From Amycolatopsis umgeniensis (lineage in GTDB: Bacteria; Actinomycetota; Actinomycetes; Mycobacteriales; Pseudonocardiaceae), in assembly GCF_014205155.1 (NCBI RefSeq), contig NZ_JACHMX010000001.1, positions 6,262,001 to 6,326,000 on the forward strand: a stretch of 64,000 nt of DNA. The letters are read 5' to 3'. A model generated the notes under the pieces. The model searched no databases. It was given only the letters and a program-made list of their open reading frames with translations, and was not told where the DNA came from. How positions within the stretch are numbered: position 1 is the stretch's first letter; the number at the start of each line of letters is the position of its first letter. The position numbers and the translations under genes are program-made. This document shows, piece by piece, positions 8,928 through 18,311 of the stretch.

Positions 8928-10313
8928 TCACTCAGCGGGACGGATGTTCGCGTTGTGCCGGAACACGTTGTCCGGGTCGTACACCGTCTTGATCGCGGCC
9001 AGCCGCGCGTACTTCGCCGCGCCGTACGCCGTGCGCACCCTGTCCTCGTCGTATTCGTTCATGAAGTTCAGGTAGCCGCCGTAGTTGTTGGAATGCGGCA
9101 GGAGTTCTTCCCACAGTGCCCGCGTCCAGACGCGATCGGCGGCCAGGAGTTCCGGGGTCGGGGCGGTGGCCGCGAAACCGACGACGAATCCGGGCGTCCG
9201 CGGCCCGCCGAACGCGGTCGCGTCGTCGTGCACCGTCGAGAACGTGTCCTGCAGCGGCACGATCGGCATGACCGTCATCGGCGACGCCTTGTCCGGCAGG
9301 CGGGCGGCGATCAGGTCGATGATCTCTTCGGACAGCGAGCTGACATAGAGCGATTTCTCGTAGGCGAGGATGCCGCGGGGCGCTGTCGGGTCGAGCAACT
9401 TCTGCAGGTTCGCGTAAGGCATCGGGGAGACCAGTTCGAACGCGGTGGGCAACCCGCCCCGGATCCGCTCGATCAGCCGGGCGTGCCGTTCGGGGCCGTC
9501 GAAGCCGGCGACGACCAGCGCGAGACCCGGCGCGTGGTGATGCTCGGCCGGGACGAACGGCACGGGTGGCGCGTTGAGCCCGACGAGCATGGAGCCGGTG
9601 CCCTGCGGTAGCGTCGCGATCACCTCCTTCGCGAAGCGCAACGCCTTGGGCGCGTCTTCCAGCGTCCAGAAGAACATCCCGACCTCGGCCAGGCCGACGC
9701 GGTGCAGCCGGAACTCGAATTCCGTGACCACGCCGAAGTTCCCGCCGCCCCCGCGCAGCGCCCAGAACAGATCCGGATGGGACGCCTCGGAAGCCCGCAG
9801 GATCCGGCCGTCGGCCGTCACGACCTCCGCCGAAAGCAGGTTGTCGATCGTGAGCCCGTGTTTCGCTGTCAGCCAGCCGAAGCCGCCGCCGAGGGTGAGA
9901 CCGCCGACGCCGGTGTCGCTCACCGTGCCGCCGACGGTCGCGAGCCCGTACCGCTGCGTCGCCTCGTCGACGTCGGCCCAGACGGCACCACCGCCGACCA
10001 GCGCGGTGCGGGCCGCCGGATCGACGGTGACCCGCCGCAGCCCGCCGAGGTCGATCATCAGGCCGTCGTCGACCACGGCGGAACCGCTGAAACTGTGCCC
10101 GCCGCCCCGGACGGTGATCTCGAGGCCCTTCTCGCGGCCGAAGGCCACGGCGGTGACGACGTCTTCGCGGCAGGCGCATTCGACGACCACCGCCGGGCGC
10201 CGATCGATGTCCCCGTTCCAGACGGCACGGGCGGTGTCGTAACCCGGATCGGCGGCGGTGACCACCGTGCCGGACAGCTTCCGGCGCAACGCGGTCGTTT
10301 CGGGCGTGTTCAT
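8928..10313 (-). CDS. BBE-type FAD-linked oxidoreductase
   Basis: This is a 461-residue flavoprotein with an FAD_binding_4 domain (~35-180) and a C-terminal berberine-bridge segment ('HSNNYGGYLNFMNEYDEDRV', 'KTVYDPDNVFRHNANI'). 'VRGGGHSFSG' near residue 68-77 carries the His that covalently binds FAD. The second Cys attachment site of bicovalent enzymes is not visible at 'VGGTVSDTGVGG', so flavin is probably held by one bond. Such enzymes oxidise sugars, alkaloids or polyketides; the substrate is unknown. No start shift is needed (ATG 10313). It stands alone, 98 bp upstream of the GH88 gene on the same strand. Confidence 0.88.
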   Translation of the reverse strand: MNTPETTALRRKLSGTVVTAADPGYDTARAVWNGDIDRRPAVVVECACREDVVTAVAFGREKGLEITVRGGGHSFSGSAVVDDGLMIDLGGLRRVTVDPAARTALVGGGAVWADVDEATQRYGLATVGGTVSDTGVGGLTLGGGFGWLTAKHGLTIDNLLSAEVVTADGRILRASEASHPDLFWALRGGGGNFGVVTEFEFRLHRVGLAEVGMFFWTLEDAPKALRFAKEVIATLPQGTGSMLVGLNAPPVPFVPAEHHHAPGLALVVAGFDGPERHARLIERIRGGLPTAFELVSPMPYANLQKLLDPTAPRGILAYEKSLYVSSLSEEIIDLIAARLPDKASPMTVMPIVPLQDTFSTVHDDATAFGGPRTPGFVVGFAATAPTPELLAADRVWTRALWEELLPHSNNYGGYLNFMNEYDEDRVRTAYGAAKYARLAAIKTVYDPDNVFRHNANIRPAE

Positions 10314-10405
10314 GGGACCCCCTCAGGTCGTGGCTACCGCACAGTCTCGAGGGCGGACGGCCCGGTTCAAGGTCCACTCGCACGGGAGAAAGGGCGGCCG
10401 AAAGG

Positions 10406-10443
10406 GCGAAGGCCCGGCGTTATGGGGTACGCCGGGCCTTCGC
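10406..10443 (-). terminator. Rho-independent-type hairpin after the SH3 protein gene
   Basis: A 15-bp perfect stem, GCGAAGGCCCGGCGT (10406-10420) pairing with 10429-10443, with an 8-nt loop, lies just past the stop of the secreted SH3 protein gene on the minus strand. Confidence 0.8.
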
Positions 10444-10456
10444 GTTCAGGGGGTTG

Positions 10457-11677
10457 CTAGCACTTGGGCGCCACCGGCAGATCCGATCCGGTCTGCAGGT
10501 AGGTGTCGGAGATGTAGTGTCCCGGGCCGATCCGGTCCCAGATGTTGCTGGTGCCGAACTTGCCGGTGACGGTGTCACCCTCGACGTAGCACTCGATGTT
10601 GACCTTGGCGTAGTTGGCCGCGAGGCCCTTGATCGCCGCGGTGGTGCTCGCCGACGCCCGGACGTTCATCGGGTCGCCCGCCGTGCTGACGACACCGGTC
10701 GGGCCGGAGCCGGTCCACAGGTAGGAGACGTTGACCCAGCCGTTGTCCGTCATCTTCAGGCCGTCCCAGAAGGTGCCGTCCGCGAGGTCGATACCCGCCG
10801 GGTTCGCGGGCTTGCGGCCGAACTCGTCCTTGCCGCCGTTGTAGCCGTCCTGGTACGCCGCCTGCGCTTCGGGCTTGCCCTGGGGCAGGTTCTTCCACAT
10901 CTGACGGGTGGCCGACGGGTTCCAGTAGTCGTCCTTGGTGTTCCACGGGCCGACGTCCCACACCGGCGCGTACTCGCAGCGGCTGTTGTCGGTGCGGCAG
11001 ATCCGGACGGTGTAGTTGCCGGTGTTCTTGGGCGCCAGACCGCGGCCCGAGGGCAGGGCGACGAAGTGGTCGCGGGACTTGATCACGTGCCCGTTGGCGG
11101 TGGTGCCGCCGACGAGACCCTCACGGGTGCCGAAGACCTTGTACGTCAGCGGGGCCGCGGCCGCGCCGATCGCGTTGACCTGCGGGCCGAGCTCACCCTG
11201 GAGGGTGATGTCGCTGACCTTCGCGGTCACGCCGTCGTTCAAGGTGCGCAGTCCGACGCGGACCTGGACGGTGGAGACCGAAGTGGACAGCTGGGCGCCA
11301 CCCTCGGCGGGTGTCCACTCGGTCCAGTCGTTGGCGTTGAGCTTGCCGCGGACGTCGACCTCGACCTCGGTGCCCTTCGGCGCGTCGGCGGTCACCCGCG
11401 CGGTGACGCGGTTCACCGGCTTCCCCAGGTTCCGCTCGGCCAGCAGCAGGTAACCCTGGCTGCCGATGGAGTCGGGTTTTCTGTGCCAGGCGGCGTTTTC
11501 CAGGCTGAGCACGCCGCCGTCGCTGCGGACGTTGACGTCGTCACCATCCACAGTGGACAGATCGGCGCGCCAGCTTCCTTCAGGCGCCGCGTTCGCGGGG
11601 CCGGCGGCCAGCGCGGTGACCGCCCCCATGGCCAGCACGGCCGCCATCACACGGCGGGCCTTCACGGTCCGGACCAT
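10457..11677 (-). CDS. Secreted protein with C-terminal SH3-like module
   Basis: This 406-residue protein starts at ATG 11677, preceded by AAGGGAG. The signal peptide (~1-31) ends at 'GPANAAPEG'. Residues ~32-175 form a beta-rich region. The middle (~190-330) has 'YTVRICRTDNSRCEYAPVWD' and 'IDLADGTFWDGL', resembling wall-hydrolase-associated proteins, though no catalytic residues can be assigned. The last ~80 residues are an SH3-like module with 'STAGDPMNVRASAST', closely related to that in the 14898-15554 product. It probably acts at the cell wall. It is separated from the AfsR-type gene upstream by a strong hairpin, so it has its own promoter. Confidence 0.75.
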   Translation of the reverse strand: MVRTVKARRVMAAVLAMGAVTALAAGPANAAPEGSWRADLSTVDGDDVNVRSDGGVLSLENAAWHRKPDSIGSQGYLLLAERNLGKPVNRVTARVTADAPKGTEVEVDVRGKLNANDWTEWTPAEGGAQLSTSVSTVQVRVGLRTLNDGVTAKVSDITLQGELGPQVNAIGAAAAPLTYKVFGTREGLVGGTTANGHVIKSRDHFVALPSGRGLAPKNTGNYTVRICRTDNSRCEYAPVWDVGPWNTKDDYWNPSATRQMWKNLPQGKPEAQAAYQDGYNGGKDEFGRKPANPAGIDLADGTFWDGLKMTDNGWVNVSYLWTGSGPTGVVSTAGDPMNVRASASTTAAIKGLAANYAKVNIECYVEGDTVTGKFGTSNIWDRIGPGHYISDTYLQTGSDLPVAPKC

Positions 11678-11751
11678 TCCGGTCTCCCTTCGAGCACTCT
11701 CGGTTGCTATGAAGGGAGCTTCGCCGGGACGTGTACACGATCGATACAAAA

Positions 11752-11793
11752 AGCGAGACGGCACCTGGTATCGCTACCGGGTGCCGTCTCGCT
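11752..11793. terminator. Strong hairpin after the AfsR-type gene
   Basis: The stem AGCGAGACGGCACC (11752-11765) pairs with 11780-11793 and is extended inward by GGTA/TACC; it lies 10 bp past the regulator's stop. It isolates the regulator from the secreted SH3 gene that follows. Confidence 0.8.
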
Positions 11794-11802
11794 GAGTGAG
11801 GA

Positions 11803-14754
11803 TCAGGCGGAAGCGGGCTTGCCGTAGGAGGCTTCGGCGGACTCCTGCAGGCGCGAGGCGAGCGCGGATTCCTGCGGCCGCGCGGAGAGTTCCCGCCACA
11901 ACGCCAGCGCGCGTTCCGAATACGTCCGCGACCGTTCTGGCTGGCTCAGTGCCTCGTGCAGTTCTCCCAGCAACTGCGACACCTCCGCCTCGGACCGGCG
12001 GTCCCCGTTGCGCCGGTGGACGCTCAGCGAATTGACCAGCAGCAGTTGCGCGTGGGCCAGATCGCCGCTGTGCAGATACAACTCGCCGAGGTTCTGGTTC
12101 GCGTACCCGACGCAATGGTCGTCGCCGAGTTCGCCGAAGATCGCGATGGCCCTGTCGACCCGTTCCCGCGCTCCGGCGAGATTGCCCTGATGCTGCCGCA
12201 GCATCGCGAGCCGTTTCAACGCGTGCGCTTCCCGATGCCGGTCGCCGATGTCCGCCGACTGCTCGAGCGCTTCGGTGAACCACCGTTCCGCTTCGGCGAA
12301 CCGGCGCCGTGCCAGCCAGACGGCGCCGATCGCGATCCGCGCGACGGCCTCGCCGTGCGGATCACCGGCCGCCGAGAACTGGTCCAGCGCCGCGTGACAG
12401 TGCTCCAGCGCGACGGTGTCCTCGCCTTTGATCCGCAGTACGGTGCCGAGTCCGGCCAGCGCGATCGCCACGCCCCGCGCGTCGCCGATCTTGTCGAACA
12501 GCAGCTGCGACTGCTCGAACGCGACCAGGGCCTCGGCGTAACTGTCCTGGTACAGCTGGATCTGGCCGAGGTTGCGCTGGATGATCGCCTCGCCTCGGAC
12601 CTCACCGGACCGGCGGGCGGCGGCCAGTGCGACGGCATGCGTCTGCAGCCAGTCGTCCTGGTGACCGCGCTGGTCGAAGTACGGCGCCAGCGCGGCGGCG
12701 AGGCGCCAGGCCAGCGCGTCGAAACCGAGGTCCGCGGCCAGCGAGACGGCGGCGACGCAGGTGTGCCGCTCGGCGGCGAACCACGCGGCCGGATCCTCGA
12801 CCAGCCGACCGGTCCCCGGCGGGAGAGCGGGCTGGACGGCCGTGTCGTCCCGGTAGAGCCCGAAGAAGTGGATCGGCAGCCTGTCCGCGGCTTCGACCGC
12901 GAGCGCGAGATAGCCCTCCAGCACCCGTTTCGTGGCGTCGCGCGCCTTCGTCGGGACGTCCTGCGCACGCAGTTCGAGGGCGTAACACCGCAACAGGTCG
13001 TGCAGGCGATAGCGGGGTTCGCCGGTGCCGTCCGAGCCGATGAGTTCGACCAGATGGGCGTCCACCAGCACGTCGAGGACGTCGTCGGCGTGCGCGCGGC
13101 CGAGCAGCGCCGCGATCACCCAGGCGGGGAATTGGACCGAGCCGAGTCCGCCGAGGCCGCGGAACGCGGTCGCCGCCGACATCGGCAGGAGGTCGTAGCT
13201 GAGCGTGACACTGGCGCGAACGGCCAGATCGCCGACCCGGAGCTCGTCCAGTCTTCGTCTTTCGTCGCGTAACCGGTCCGCCAGCACGCGCAGTGTCCAG
13301 CCGGGCCGGTGGGTGAGCTTGGCCCCCGCGACCCGGATCGCCAGCGGCAGGTACCCGCAGTGGCGCAGGATCGCGGCCGCGCAGTCCGGCTCGGCGGCGA
13401 CCCTGTCGGTGCCGACGATGCCTTCGAGCAGCGTCGCGGCCTCGGCCTCGGGCAGGAGGTCGACGTCGAACGGGGTGGCCCCGGCCAGATCGGGCATCCG
13501 CACCCGGCTGGTGATCAGCACCGCGCAGGCGCCCGCGCCGGGCAGCAGCGGCCGGACCTGCGCCGCGCTGCCCGCGTCGTCGAGGACGACGCACATCCGC
13601 ATGCTCGCCAGCCGGGAGCGCAGCAGCGCCGCGCGTTCGGGAAGGTCACGGGGCAGCCCCGCGTCGGGGATCCCCAGCGCGCGGAGCAACTCGGCGAGCA
13701 CGGTCATCGGGGGCCGGGGCGAGGACGACGTCCCGGCGAGGTCGACGTGCAGCTGACCGTCCGGGAAGTCCTCCCGCACCGCGTGCGCCACCCGGATCGC
13801 GACCGAGGACTTGCCGACCCCCGGCGCCCCCGAAAGCACCGCGATCGCGGGCTTCCCCTGCTCACGACGCTTGCGGAACAGGCTCGCGAGTTCGCCGACG
13901 ACCTCGTCGCGGCCGGTGAAGTCGGGCAGGTCCAGCGGGAGCTGGCAGACCGGCGTCATCGGCCGGGCGAGGGCGACGGCCACCGCGTCCGGGGTCACGG
14001 ACGGCGTCACGACCAGTGAGGCCCGCAATTCCCTCAGCCGCGGTCCCGGTTCGGTGCCGAGTTCCTCGGCCAGCACCTTCTCCGCCGTTTCGTACGCCTC
14101 GATCGCGTCGGCCGTGCGACCGTCGGCCCGCAGCGCGACGATCAGCTGCTGCCAAAGCTCTTCGCGCAGCGGATGCTCGGTGACCAGGCCGCGCAGTTCG
14201 GCGACGGCCTCGGCGGTCCTGCCGAGTTCGATCCTCGCCCGCAGCCGCTGTTCCTGGACGGCGAGCCGGAGTTCCGTCAGCCGGGCCACCGTCGCGCCCC
14301 AGCCGTGGTCGTGGGGGAGCCCTTCGAGGACTTCGCCGCGCCACAGCGCTTCGGCTTGATCCAGCAGGTCGAGGGCGGATTCGGCCTCCCCGCGGCCGAG
14401 TGCCTCCTGAGCCCGCGCGGCCAATTCGCCGAAGCTGATGTGGTCGATCTCCCCAGGTGTGGTTTTCAGGATGTAGCCGGATGCCCGGCTGCCGATGCGT
14501 TCCCCCAGTTCCGGATCGCGATCGGCGAGACGTTTGCGGAGTGAATGGACGTAGGTGCGGATGTTCGCCGCCGCCGAACGGGGAGCCGACGAGGGCCACA
14601 GGACCTCGATCAGCAGTTCGGTGGAGACGACGACATTGGGTTGGAGCAGGAGAGCGGCGAGCAGCAGACGTGGTTTGGGGCCGCCGAGCGGCACCACCTG
14701 TCCGTCCACCGCCACTTCGAGCGGACCGAGAACGCGAAACCCGAGAATTGTCAC
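11803..14754 (-). CDS. AfsR/SARP-family regulator (wHTH-BTAD-NB-ARC-TPR)
   Basis: This 983-residue regulator is ordered as follows: OmpR-type winged helix (~1-95), BTAD helices (~100-245), NB-ARC ATPase (~275-560, Walker A 'SGAPGVGKSS' near 308, 'VVLDDAGSAAQ' as Walker B, 'LITSRVRM'), a linker, and tetratricopeptide repeats from ~670 to the end. AfsR-type proteins activate secondary metabolism or secretion genes when their NTPase state allows. No biosynthetic cluster is adjacent. Instead, two secreted proteins with matching SH3 modules flank it (10457 and 14898), which makes them plausible targets (inference). The start is a GTG with a poor ribosome site. Full-length family architecture. Confidence 0.9.
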   Translation of the reverse strand: MTILGFRVLGPLEVAVDGQVVPLGGPKPRLLLAALLLQPNVVVSTELLIEVLWPSSAPRSAAANIRTYVHSLRKRLADRDPELGERIGSRASGYILKTTPGEIDHISFGELAARAQEALGRGEAESALDLLDQAEALWRGEVLEGLPHDHGWGATVARLTELRLAVQEQRLRARIELGRTAEAVAELRGLVTEHPLREELWQQLIVALRADGRTADAIEAYETAEKVLAEELGTEPGPRLRELRASLVVTPSVTPDAVAVALARPMTPVCQLPLDLPDFTGRDEVVGELASLFRKRREQGKPAIAVLSGAPGVGKSSVAIRVAHAVREDFPDGQLHVDLAGTSSSPRPPMTVLAELLRALGIPDAGLPRDLPERAALLRSRLASMRMCVVLDDAGSAAQVRPLLPGAGACAVLITSRVRMPDLAGATPFDVDLLPEAEAATLLEGIVGTDRVAAEPDCAAAILRHCGYLPLAIRVAGAKLTHRPGWTLRVLADRLRDERRRLDELRVGDLAVRASVTLSYDLLPMSAATAFRGLGGLGSVQFPAWVIAALLGRAHADDVLDVLVDAHLVELIGSDGTGEPRYRLHDLLRCYALELRAQDVPTKARDATKRVLEGYLALAVEAADRLPIHFFGLYRDDTAVQPALPPGTGRLVEDPAAWFAAERHTCVAAVSLAADLGFDALAWRLAAALAPYFDQRGHQDDWLQTHAVALAAARRSGEVRGEAIIQRNLGQIQLYQDSYAEALVAFEQSQLLFDKIGDARGVAIALAGLGTVLRIKGEDTVALEHCHAALDQFSAAGDPHGEAVARIAIGAVWLARRRFAEAERWFTEALEQSADIGDRHREAHALKRLAMLRQHQGNLAGARERVDRAIAIFGELGDDHCVGYANQNLGELYLHSGDLAHAQLLLVNSLSVHRRNGDRRSEAEVSQLLGELHEALSQPERSRTYSERALALWRELSARPQESALASRLQESAEASYGKPASA

Positions 14755-14897
14755 CTAAACCGCCAATACGGCAGGAGCCCCATATCCGCCGATAATATTG
14801 CCGTCCCGCCGTGGTTGGCTAGATCCATTCGCATGCATGTGCAGACAGCGGTTCCGGTTTGTACGGGTCGTGTACGACGCCGGTTGACGCTGCAGCC

Positions 14898-15554
14898 ATG
14901 AAGCGTTCAAGTGTCCGGCGGCTCGCCGGTTTCCTCCTCGTGCTGGCGACGGCGGGTGCCTTCGGCCTCGCCGGCGCGACTCCCGCGCTGGCCGCGGCCT
15001 CCGGGACCGTGAAGACGGCGGGCGACCCGCTGAACGTGCGCCGCGCCCCGAGTACCGCCTCGACCGCGGTGCGCACGGTGGCCAACGGCGCCACGGTGAC
15101 CATCGATTGCCAGACGATCGGGACCGAGGTCACCGGTCCCTTGGGCAAGACGACGTTGTGGGACTACATTCCCGCGCTCGGCGGCTACATTTCGGACGGT
15201 TACGTCTACACCGGCTCCGACCAGCGGATCGCGCCCGACTGCGGGGTCGGCACCGGCAGCGCCGAATGTTCCACCGGCGTCTGCGCCGGTGAGGGGCAGT
15301 TCCGTTCATCGGATGCTCATTTCCTGGTCTACGACAAGGACGCCGACGGCAAGTCCGCCGTGGTCGCCTACTGGCTGAAGGGTGGCGCCGGCCCGTTCTA
15401 CGTCTGGGCTTCCGGTGGCAACGGCACCCACGTCGACAAGGCGGTGCCGGTCGCGAAGGGGTCGTGGGTCTATTACAAGGTCTGCGTCGCCAACGCTTCC
15501 GCGAATCCGACGCTCGAAGCCTGCAGCGGCGGCCTCACCGATTACGCCGCGTGA
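14898..15554 (+). CDS. Secreted SH3-module protein
   Basis: This 218-residue protein starts at ATG 14898; upstream in-frame codons belong to no signal peptide. The signal peptide ends near 'PALAAASG'. Residues ~34-112 are an SH3-like module ('KTAGDPLNVRRAPST', 'WDYIPALGGYISDGYVYTGS') paralogous to the C-terminus of the 10457-11677 product. The C-terminal ~100 residues ('SSDAHFLVYDKDADGKSAVV', 'VWASGGNGTHVD') form a small beta domain of unknown type. It is divergent from the AfsR-type regulator across 143 bp and 43 bp upstream of phoD, so it may be co-transcribed with the phosphatase. Confidence 0.75.
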   Translation: MKRSSVRRLAGFLLVLATAGAFGLAGATPALAAASGTVKTAGDPLNVRRAPSTASTAVRTVANGATVTIDCQTIGTEVTGPLGKTTLWDYIPALGGYISDGYVYTGSDQRIAPDCGVGTGSAECSTGVCAGEGQFRSSDAHFLVYDKDADGKSAVVAYWLKGGAGPFYVWASGGNGTHVDKAVPVAKGSWVYYKVCVANASANPTLEACSGGLTDYAA

Positions 15555-15597
15555 AATCCCTCCCCGTTCTTTCCCCACTTCGAAAGGTTGAATTCTC

Positions 15598-17169
15598 ATG
15601 GGTCAGGTGAACCGGCGGGCCGTACTCCTCGGTGGAGCCGCGGCGGTTTCGGCGGCGGCGTTGTCGTCGACGGTGCCTTCGTGGGCGAACGCGAGAACAC
15701 TGGCGGCGGCGCCCGCCATCCGCGACCCGTTCCAGCTCGGTGTCGCCTCCGGTGACCCCCTGCCGGACAGCGTCGTGCTGTGGACGCGCCTCGCCCCCGC
15801 CCCGCTGAACCCCGACGGTTTCGGCGGTATGCCGGACGCCGCGTACACAGTGGACTGGGAGATCGCGAACGACCAGGCGTTCTCCTCGGTCGTGCAGAAG
15901 GGCACCGCGACCGCGGCCCGCGCCTCCGGGCACAGCGTGCACATCGAACCGGCCGGGCTCGAGGCGGGACGCGAGTACTTCTACCGGTTCAAGACCGGCG
16001 GGTACATCTCGCCGGTCGGCCGGACCAGGACCGCCCCCGCCGCCGGTGCGGCCGTCGACCAGCTGAAGTACTGCTTCTCCTCCTGCCAGCACTGGGAGGA
16101 GGGCTGGTACCACTCGTACAAGGGCATGCTCGCCGACGACCCGGATCTGGTGCTGTTCCTCGGCGACTACATGTACGAGAAGAAGTCCGGCCGCGCGGCC
16201 GCCGAACGGAACCCCCGCAAACTGGCCTTCACCGACGACGTGACGTCGCTGGCGCAGTACCGCGCGCGGCACGCCCAGCACAAGACCGACGCCGATCTGC
16301 AGAACGCGCACGCGATGGCGCCGTGGATCGTGGTCTTCGACGACCACGAGGTGATGAACAACTGGAACGGCACCACCGCTCCGGCGACTGCGGCGCGCAA
16401 GACCGCCGGTTTCCAGGCGTTCTACGAGAACATGCCGATCCGGTCCACCGCCAAGCCGAGCGGTGCCTCCATCCGCCTGTACCGGCAGTTCGGCTGGGGC
16501 AACCTCGCCCGGTTCCACATGCTCGACACCCGCCAGTACCGCAACGCGCAGGTGCCCGACCCGTCCGGTTCGGCGGGGCCGTCGTGCACCGACATGCGGT
16601 CGACGTCGCGCAGCATCCTCGGCACCGCGCAGGAGGCGTGGCTGCTGAAGGCGCTGGAGACGAAGCCGGCGAAGTGGGACTTCCTGGGCCAGCAGGTCTT
16701 CTTCGCCACCCGTGACGGCGACGGCAACAAGGCGACCTGCGAGAGCCCTGACTCCTGGCAGGGTTACGAGGCCTCCCGCGACCGGATCGCGAAGGGCATC
16801 GTGGACCGTAAGGTGCCGAACCCGATCGTGCTGACCGGTGACGTCCACCGGCACTGGGCGGCAGATCTGCGCCGCGACTACTTCAACCACAGCGACCCGG
16901 TGTTCGGTTCGGAACTGGTGACGACCTCGGTCACGAGCAACAGCGACACCGCGACCGATCCGTCGTCGGCGTGGCTCTCGAACAACCCGCACATCAAGTA
17001 CTGCCGGGGAAAGCGCGGTTATGTCCGGGTGACGGCTTCGCAAACGCAGATGCGGGCGGATTTCATGACGGTTTCGGACACCAGCGAGTACGACTTCTCG
17101 AAGGTGACCTTGGCCGCGGACCGCAGCTACGTCGTCGAAGCCGGTAAGCCGGGGCTGCAGAAGGTCTAG
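15598..17169 (+). CDS. phoD: Tat-exported PhoD-like alkaline phosphatase/phosphodiesterase
   Basis: This is a 523-residue protein with a twin-arginine signal ('NRRAVLLGG' then an Ala-rich run). It has the PhoD N-terminal domain ('PFQLGVASGDPLPDSVVLWT', ~40-130) and a metallophosphatase core with 'FLGDYMYE', 'VVFDDHEVMNNW' and 'VLTGDVHRHW' as metal ligands. Family members release phosphate from phosphodiesters outside the cell using Ca and Fe, normally under phosphate starvation. No convincing Pho box is visible in the 43-bp gap; the promoter may lie before the SH3 gene. The ribosome site GAAAGG precedes the ATG. Length is normal for the family. Confidence 0.92.
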   Translation: MGQVNRRAVLLGGAAAVSAAALSSTVPSWANARTLAAAPAIRDPFQLGVASGDPLPDSVVLWTRLAPAPLNPDGFGGMPDAAYTVDWEIANDQAFSSVVQKGTATAARASGHSVHIEPAGLEAGREYFYRFKTGGYISPVGRTRTAPAAGAAVDQLKYCFSSCQHWEEGWYHSYKGMLADDPDLVLFLGDYMYEKKSGRAAAERNPRKLAFTDDVTSLAQYRARHAQHKTDADLQNAHAMAPWIVVFDDHEVMNNWNGTTAPATAARKTAGFQAFYENMPIRSTAKPSGASIRLYRQFGWGNLARFHMLDTRQYRNAQVPDPSGSAGPSCTDMRSTSRSILGTAQEAWLLKALETKPAKWDFLGQQVFFATRDGDGNKATCESPDSWQGYEASRDRIAKGIVDRKVPNPIVLTGDVHRHWAADLRRDYFNHSDPVFGSELVTTSVTSNSDTATDPSSAWLSNNPHIKYCRGKRGYVRVTASQTQMRADFMTVSDTSEYDFSKVTLAADRSYVVEAGKPGLQKV

Positions 17170-17174
17170 GGAGG

Positions 17175-17251
17175 CTGAAGGGGACTTTCCCCGCATGTCA
17201 CGTGGTGAAAGCTCCCATCGCCGCGTCGCATGCGACGAAAGGCCCCTTCAG
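17175..17251. terminator. Imperfect inverted repeat between convergent genes
   Basis: CTGAAGGGGACTTT (17175-17188) pairs imperfectly with AAAGGCCCCTTCAG (17238-17251). Inside it lies a perfect 14-nt palindrome CGTCGCATGCGACG (17224-17237). It fills the gap between phoD and the winged-helix gene and probably stops both transcripts. Confidence 0.6.
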
Positions 17252-17252
17252 C

Positions 17253-18257
17253 TCAGGACAGCAGATCCACCAGCGCGTCACCGCGAGGCGTCCGGACGAC
17301 GAGGACGACCTGGCCCTCGCGGTGCCGCTGGATCAGACCCGCCGAGACCAGCTGCTCACAGTGGTAGGTCGCGGTGCTCGCGGCGCAGGACAGCAGGTTC
17401 GCGATCTCGCCCATCCGGGCGGGCTTTCCCAGGTGCCGCAACAGTTTCGCGCGGTGGGCGCCGACGACCAGATCGAGCCCGTCGACACCGGGGGCCGCTT
17501 CGGGCTTGCCGTTCTCGAGCAGGCCGTCCAGTCCGGGCAGGGGGTAGCCGATCCAGATGGCGTCCTCTTCGTCGAAGTTGGACACCACCGACCGGCAGCC
17601 GGCGAGCATCGGGACGAGGATCAGCTTGCGGCCCCGGGTGGTGTACCGCGCCGGTTCGGCGTCGGGCAGCAGCAGGGAGCCGTTGCTGAACCGGAAATGA
17701 GGCCGCAGCAGGCCGAGCACCGCGTCCGTCCCGCCTCGGACGGAGGCGACGCCGATCCGTTCGATCTCGCGGTCGAGCAGGGGGCGGGCCCTGGTCCACA
17801 GGTTTTCGGTCGCCAGCCGGGTCGCGGTGAAGGCGTCCGCGAGCGAGGCGACCCAGCGTCTCGGATGGTCGGCGGCCTGGCGCCACTGCGGGGGCAGGTG
17901 GTCGCCGAAGACCTCTTCCAGGCCCTTGAGGACGTCGGTTTCCGCCAGGTCGCGCAGCATTTCCGTCTGGGCGGCGGCGGAAGCGTCCGCGGCGGGACTG
18001 ATCGGCACGATGAAGTCCGGCTGGACGGAGGTCCCCCGGCGGGCGAGCGCGCTCGCCGCGCGGTATCCCTGCTCGGGGATCGCCGAGCCCACCTGGCGGC
18101 GCCAGGGGGCGGGCAGACCGCGGTCGTACCCGCCGACGACCTCGACGAGCATCGAGACCAGTGAGATGTGCGGGGAAACCGTCACACCGACGGGGAGCGT
18201 GCTGGTGTCACCGAGTTCGAGCCGGGTATAAGAGGCCTGGGGTGGCGTCTCGCGCAT
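17253..18257 (-). CDS. Winged-helix regulator, ArsR-like C-terminal DNA-binding domain
   Basis: This is a 334-residue protein. The last ~80 residues form an ArsR-type winged helix ('HRAKLLRHLGKPARMGEIAN', 'ASTATYHCEQLVSAGLIQRH', 'RTPRGDALVDLL'). The N-terminal ~230 residues are an actinobacterial domain of unknown ligand, seen in many ArsR-like transcription factors of this size. No paired Cys metal site is visible, so arsenic or metal sensing is unlikely. Its targets are unknown; the GH105 gene lies 54 bp upstream on the same strand. The coding start at ATG/GTG 18257 is not backed by a strong ribosome site. Confidence 0.8.
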   Translation of the reverse strand: MRETPPQASYTRLELGDTSTLPVGVTVSPHISLVSMLVEVVGGYDRGLPAPWRRQVGSAIPEQGYRAASALARRGTSVQPDFIVPISPAADASAAAQTEMLRDLAETDVLKGLEEVFGDHLPPQWRQAADHPRRWVASLADAFTATRLATENLWTRARPLLDREIERIGVASVRGGTDAVLGLLRPHFRFSNGSLLLPDAEPARYTTRGRKLILVPMLAGCRSVVSNFDEEDAIWIGYPLPGLDGLLENGKPEAAPGVDGLDLVVGAHRAKLLRHLGKPARMGEIANLLSCAASTATYHCEQLVSAGLIQRHREGQVVLVVRTPRGDALVDLLS

Positions 18258-18311
18258 CCGGTCGTCCCTCCTGGGAGTGGGCGTCGCAGCACGCGATGTT
18301 AGCGCCTCAGG

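Noticed and set aside
15554..15597. Pho box before phoD
   Set aside because: I looked for GTTCA-type direct repeats in the 43-bp gap and found none.
15535..17196. A 553-codon leftward frame antisense to phoD
   Set aside because: A shadow of the phosphatase gene in GC-rich DNA; no domain or ribosome site.
18258..18311. Operator for the winged-helix regulator
   Set aside because: The short gap shows no convincing dyad.
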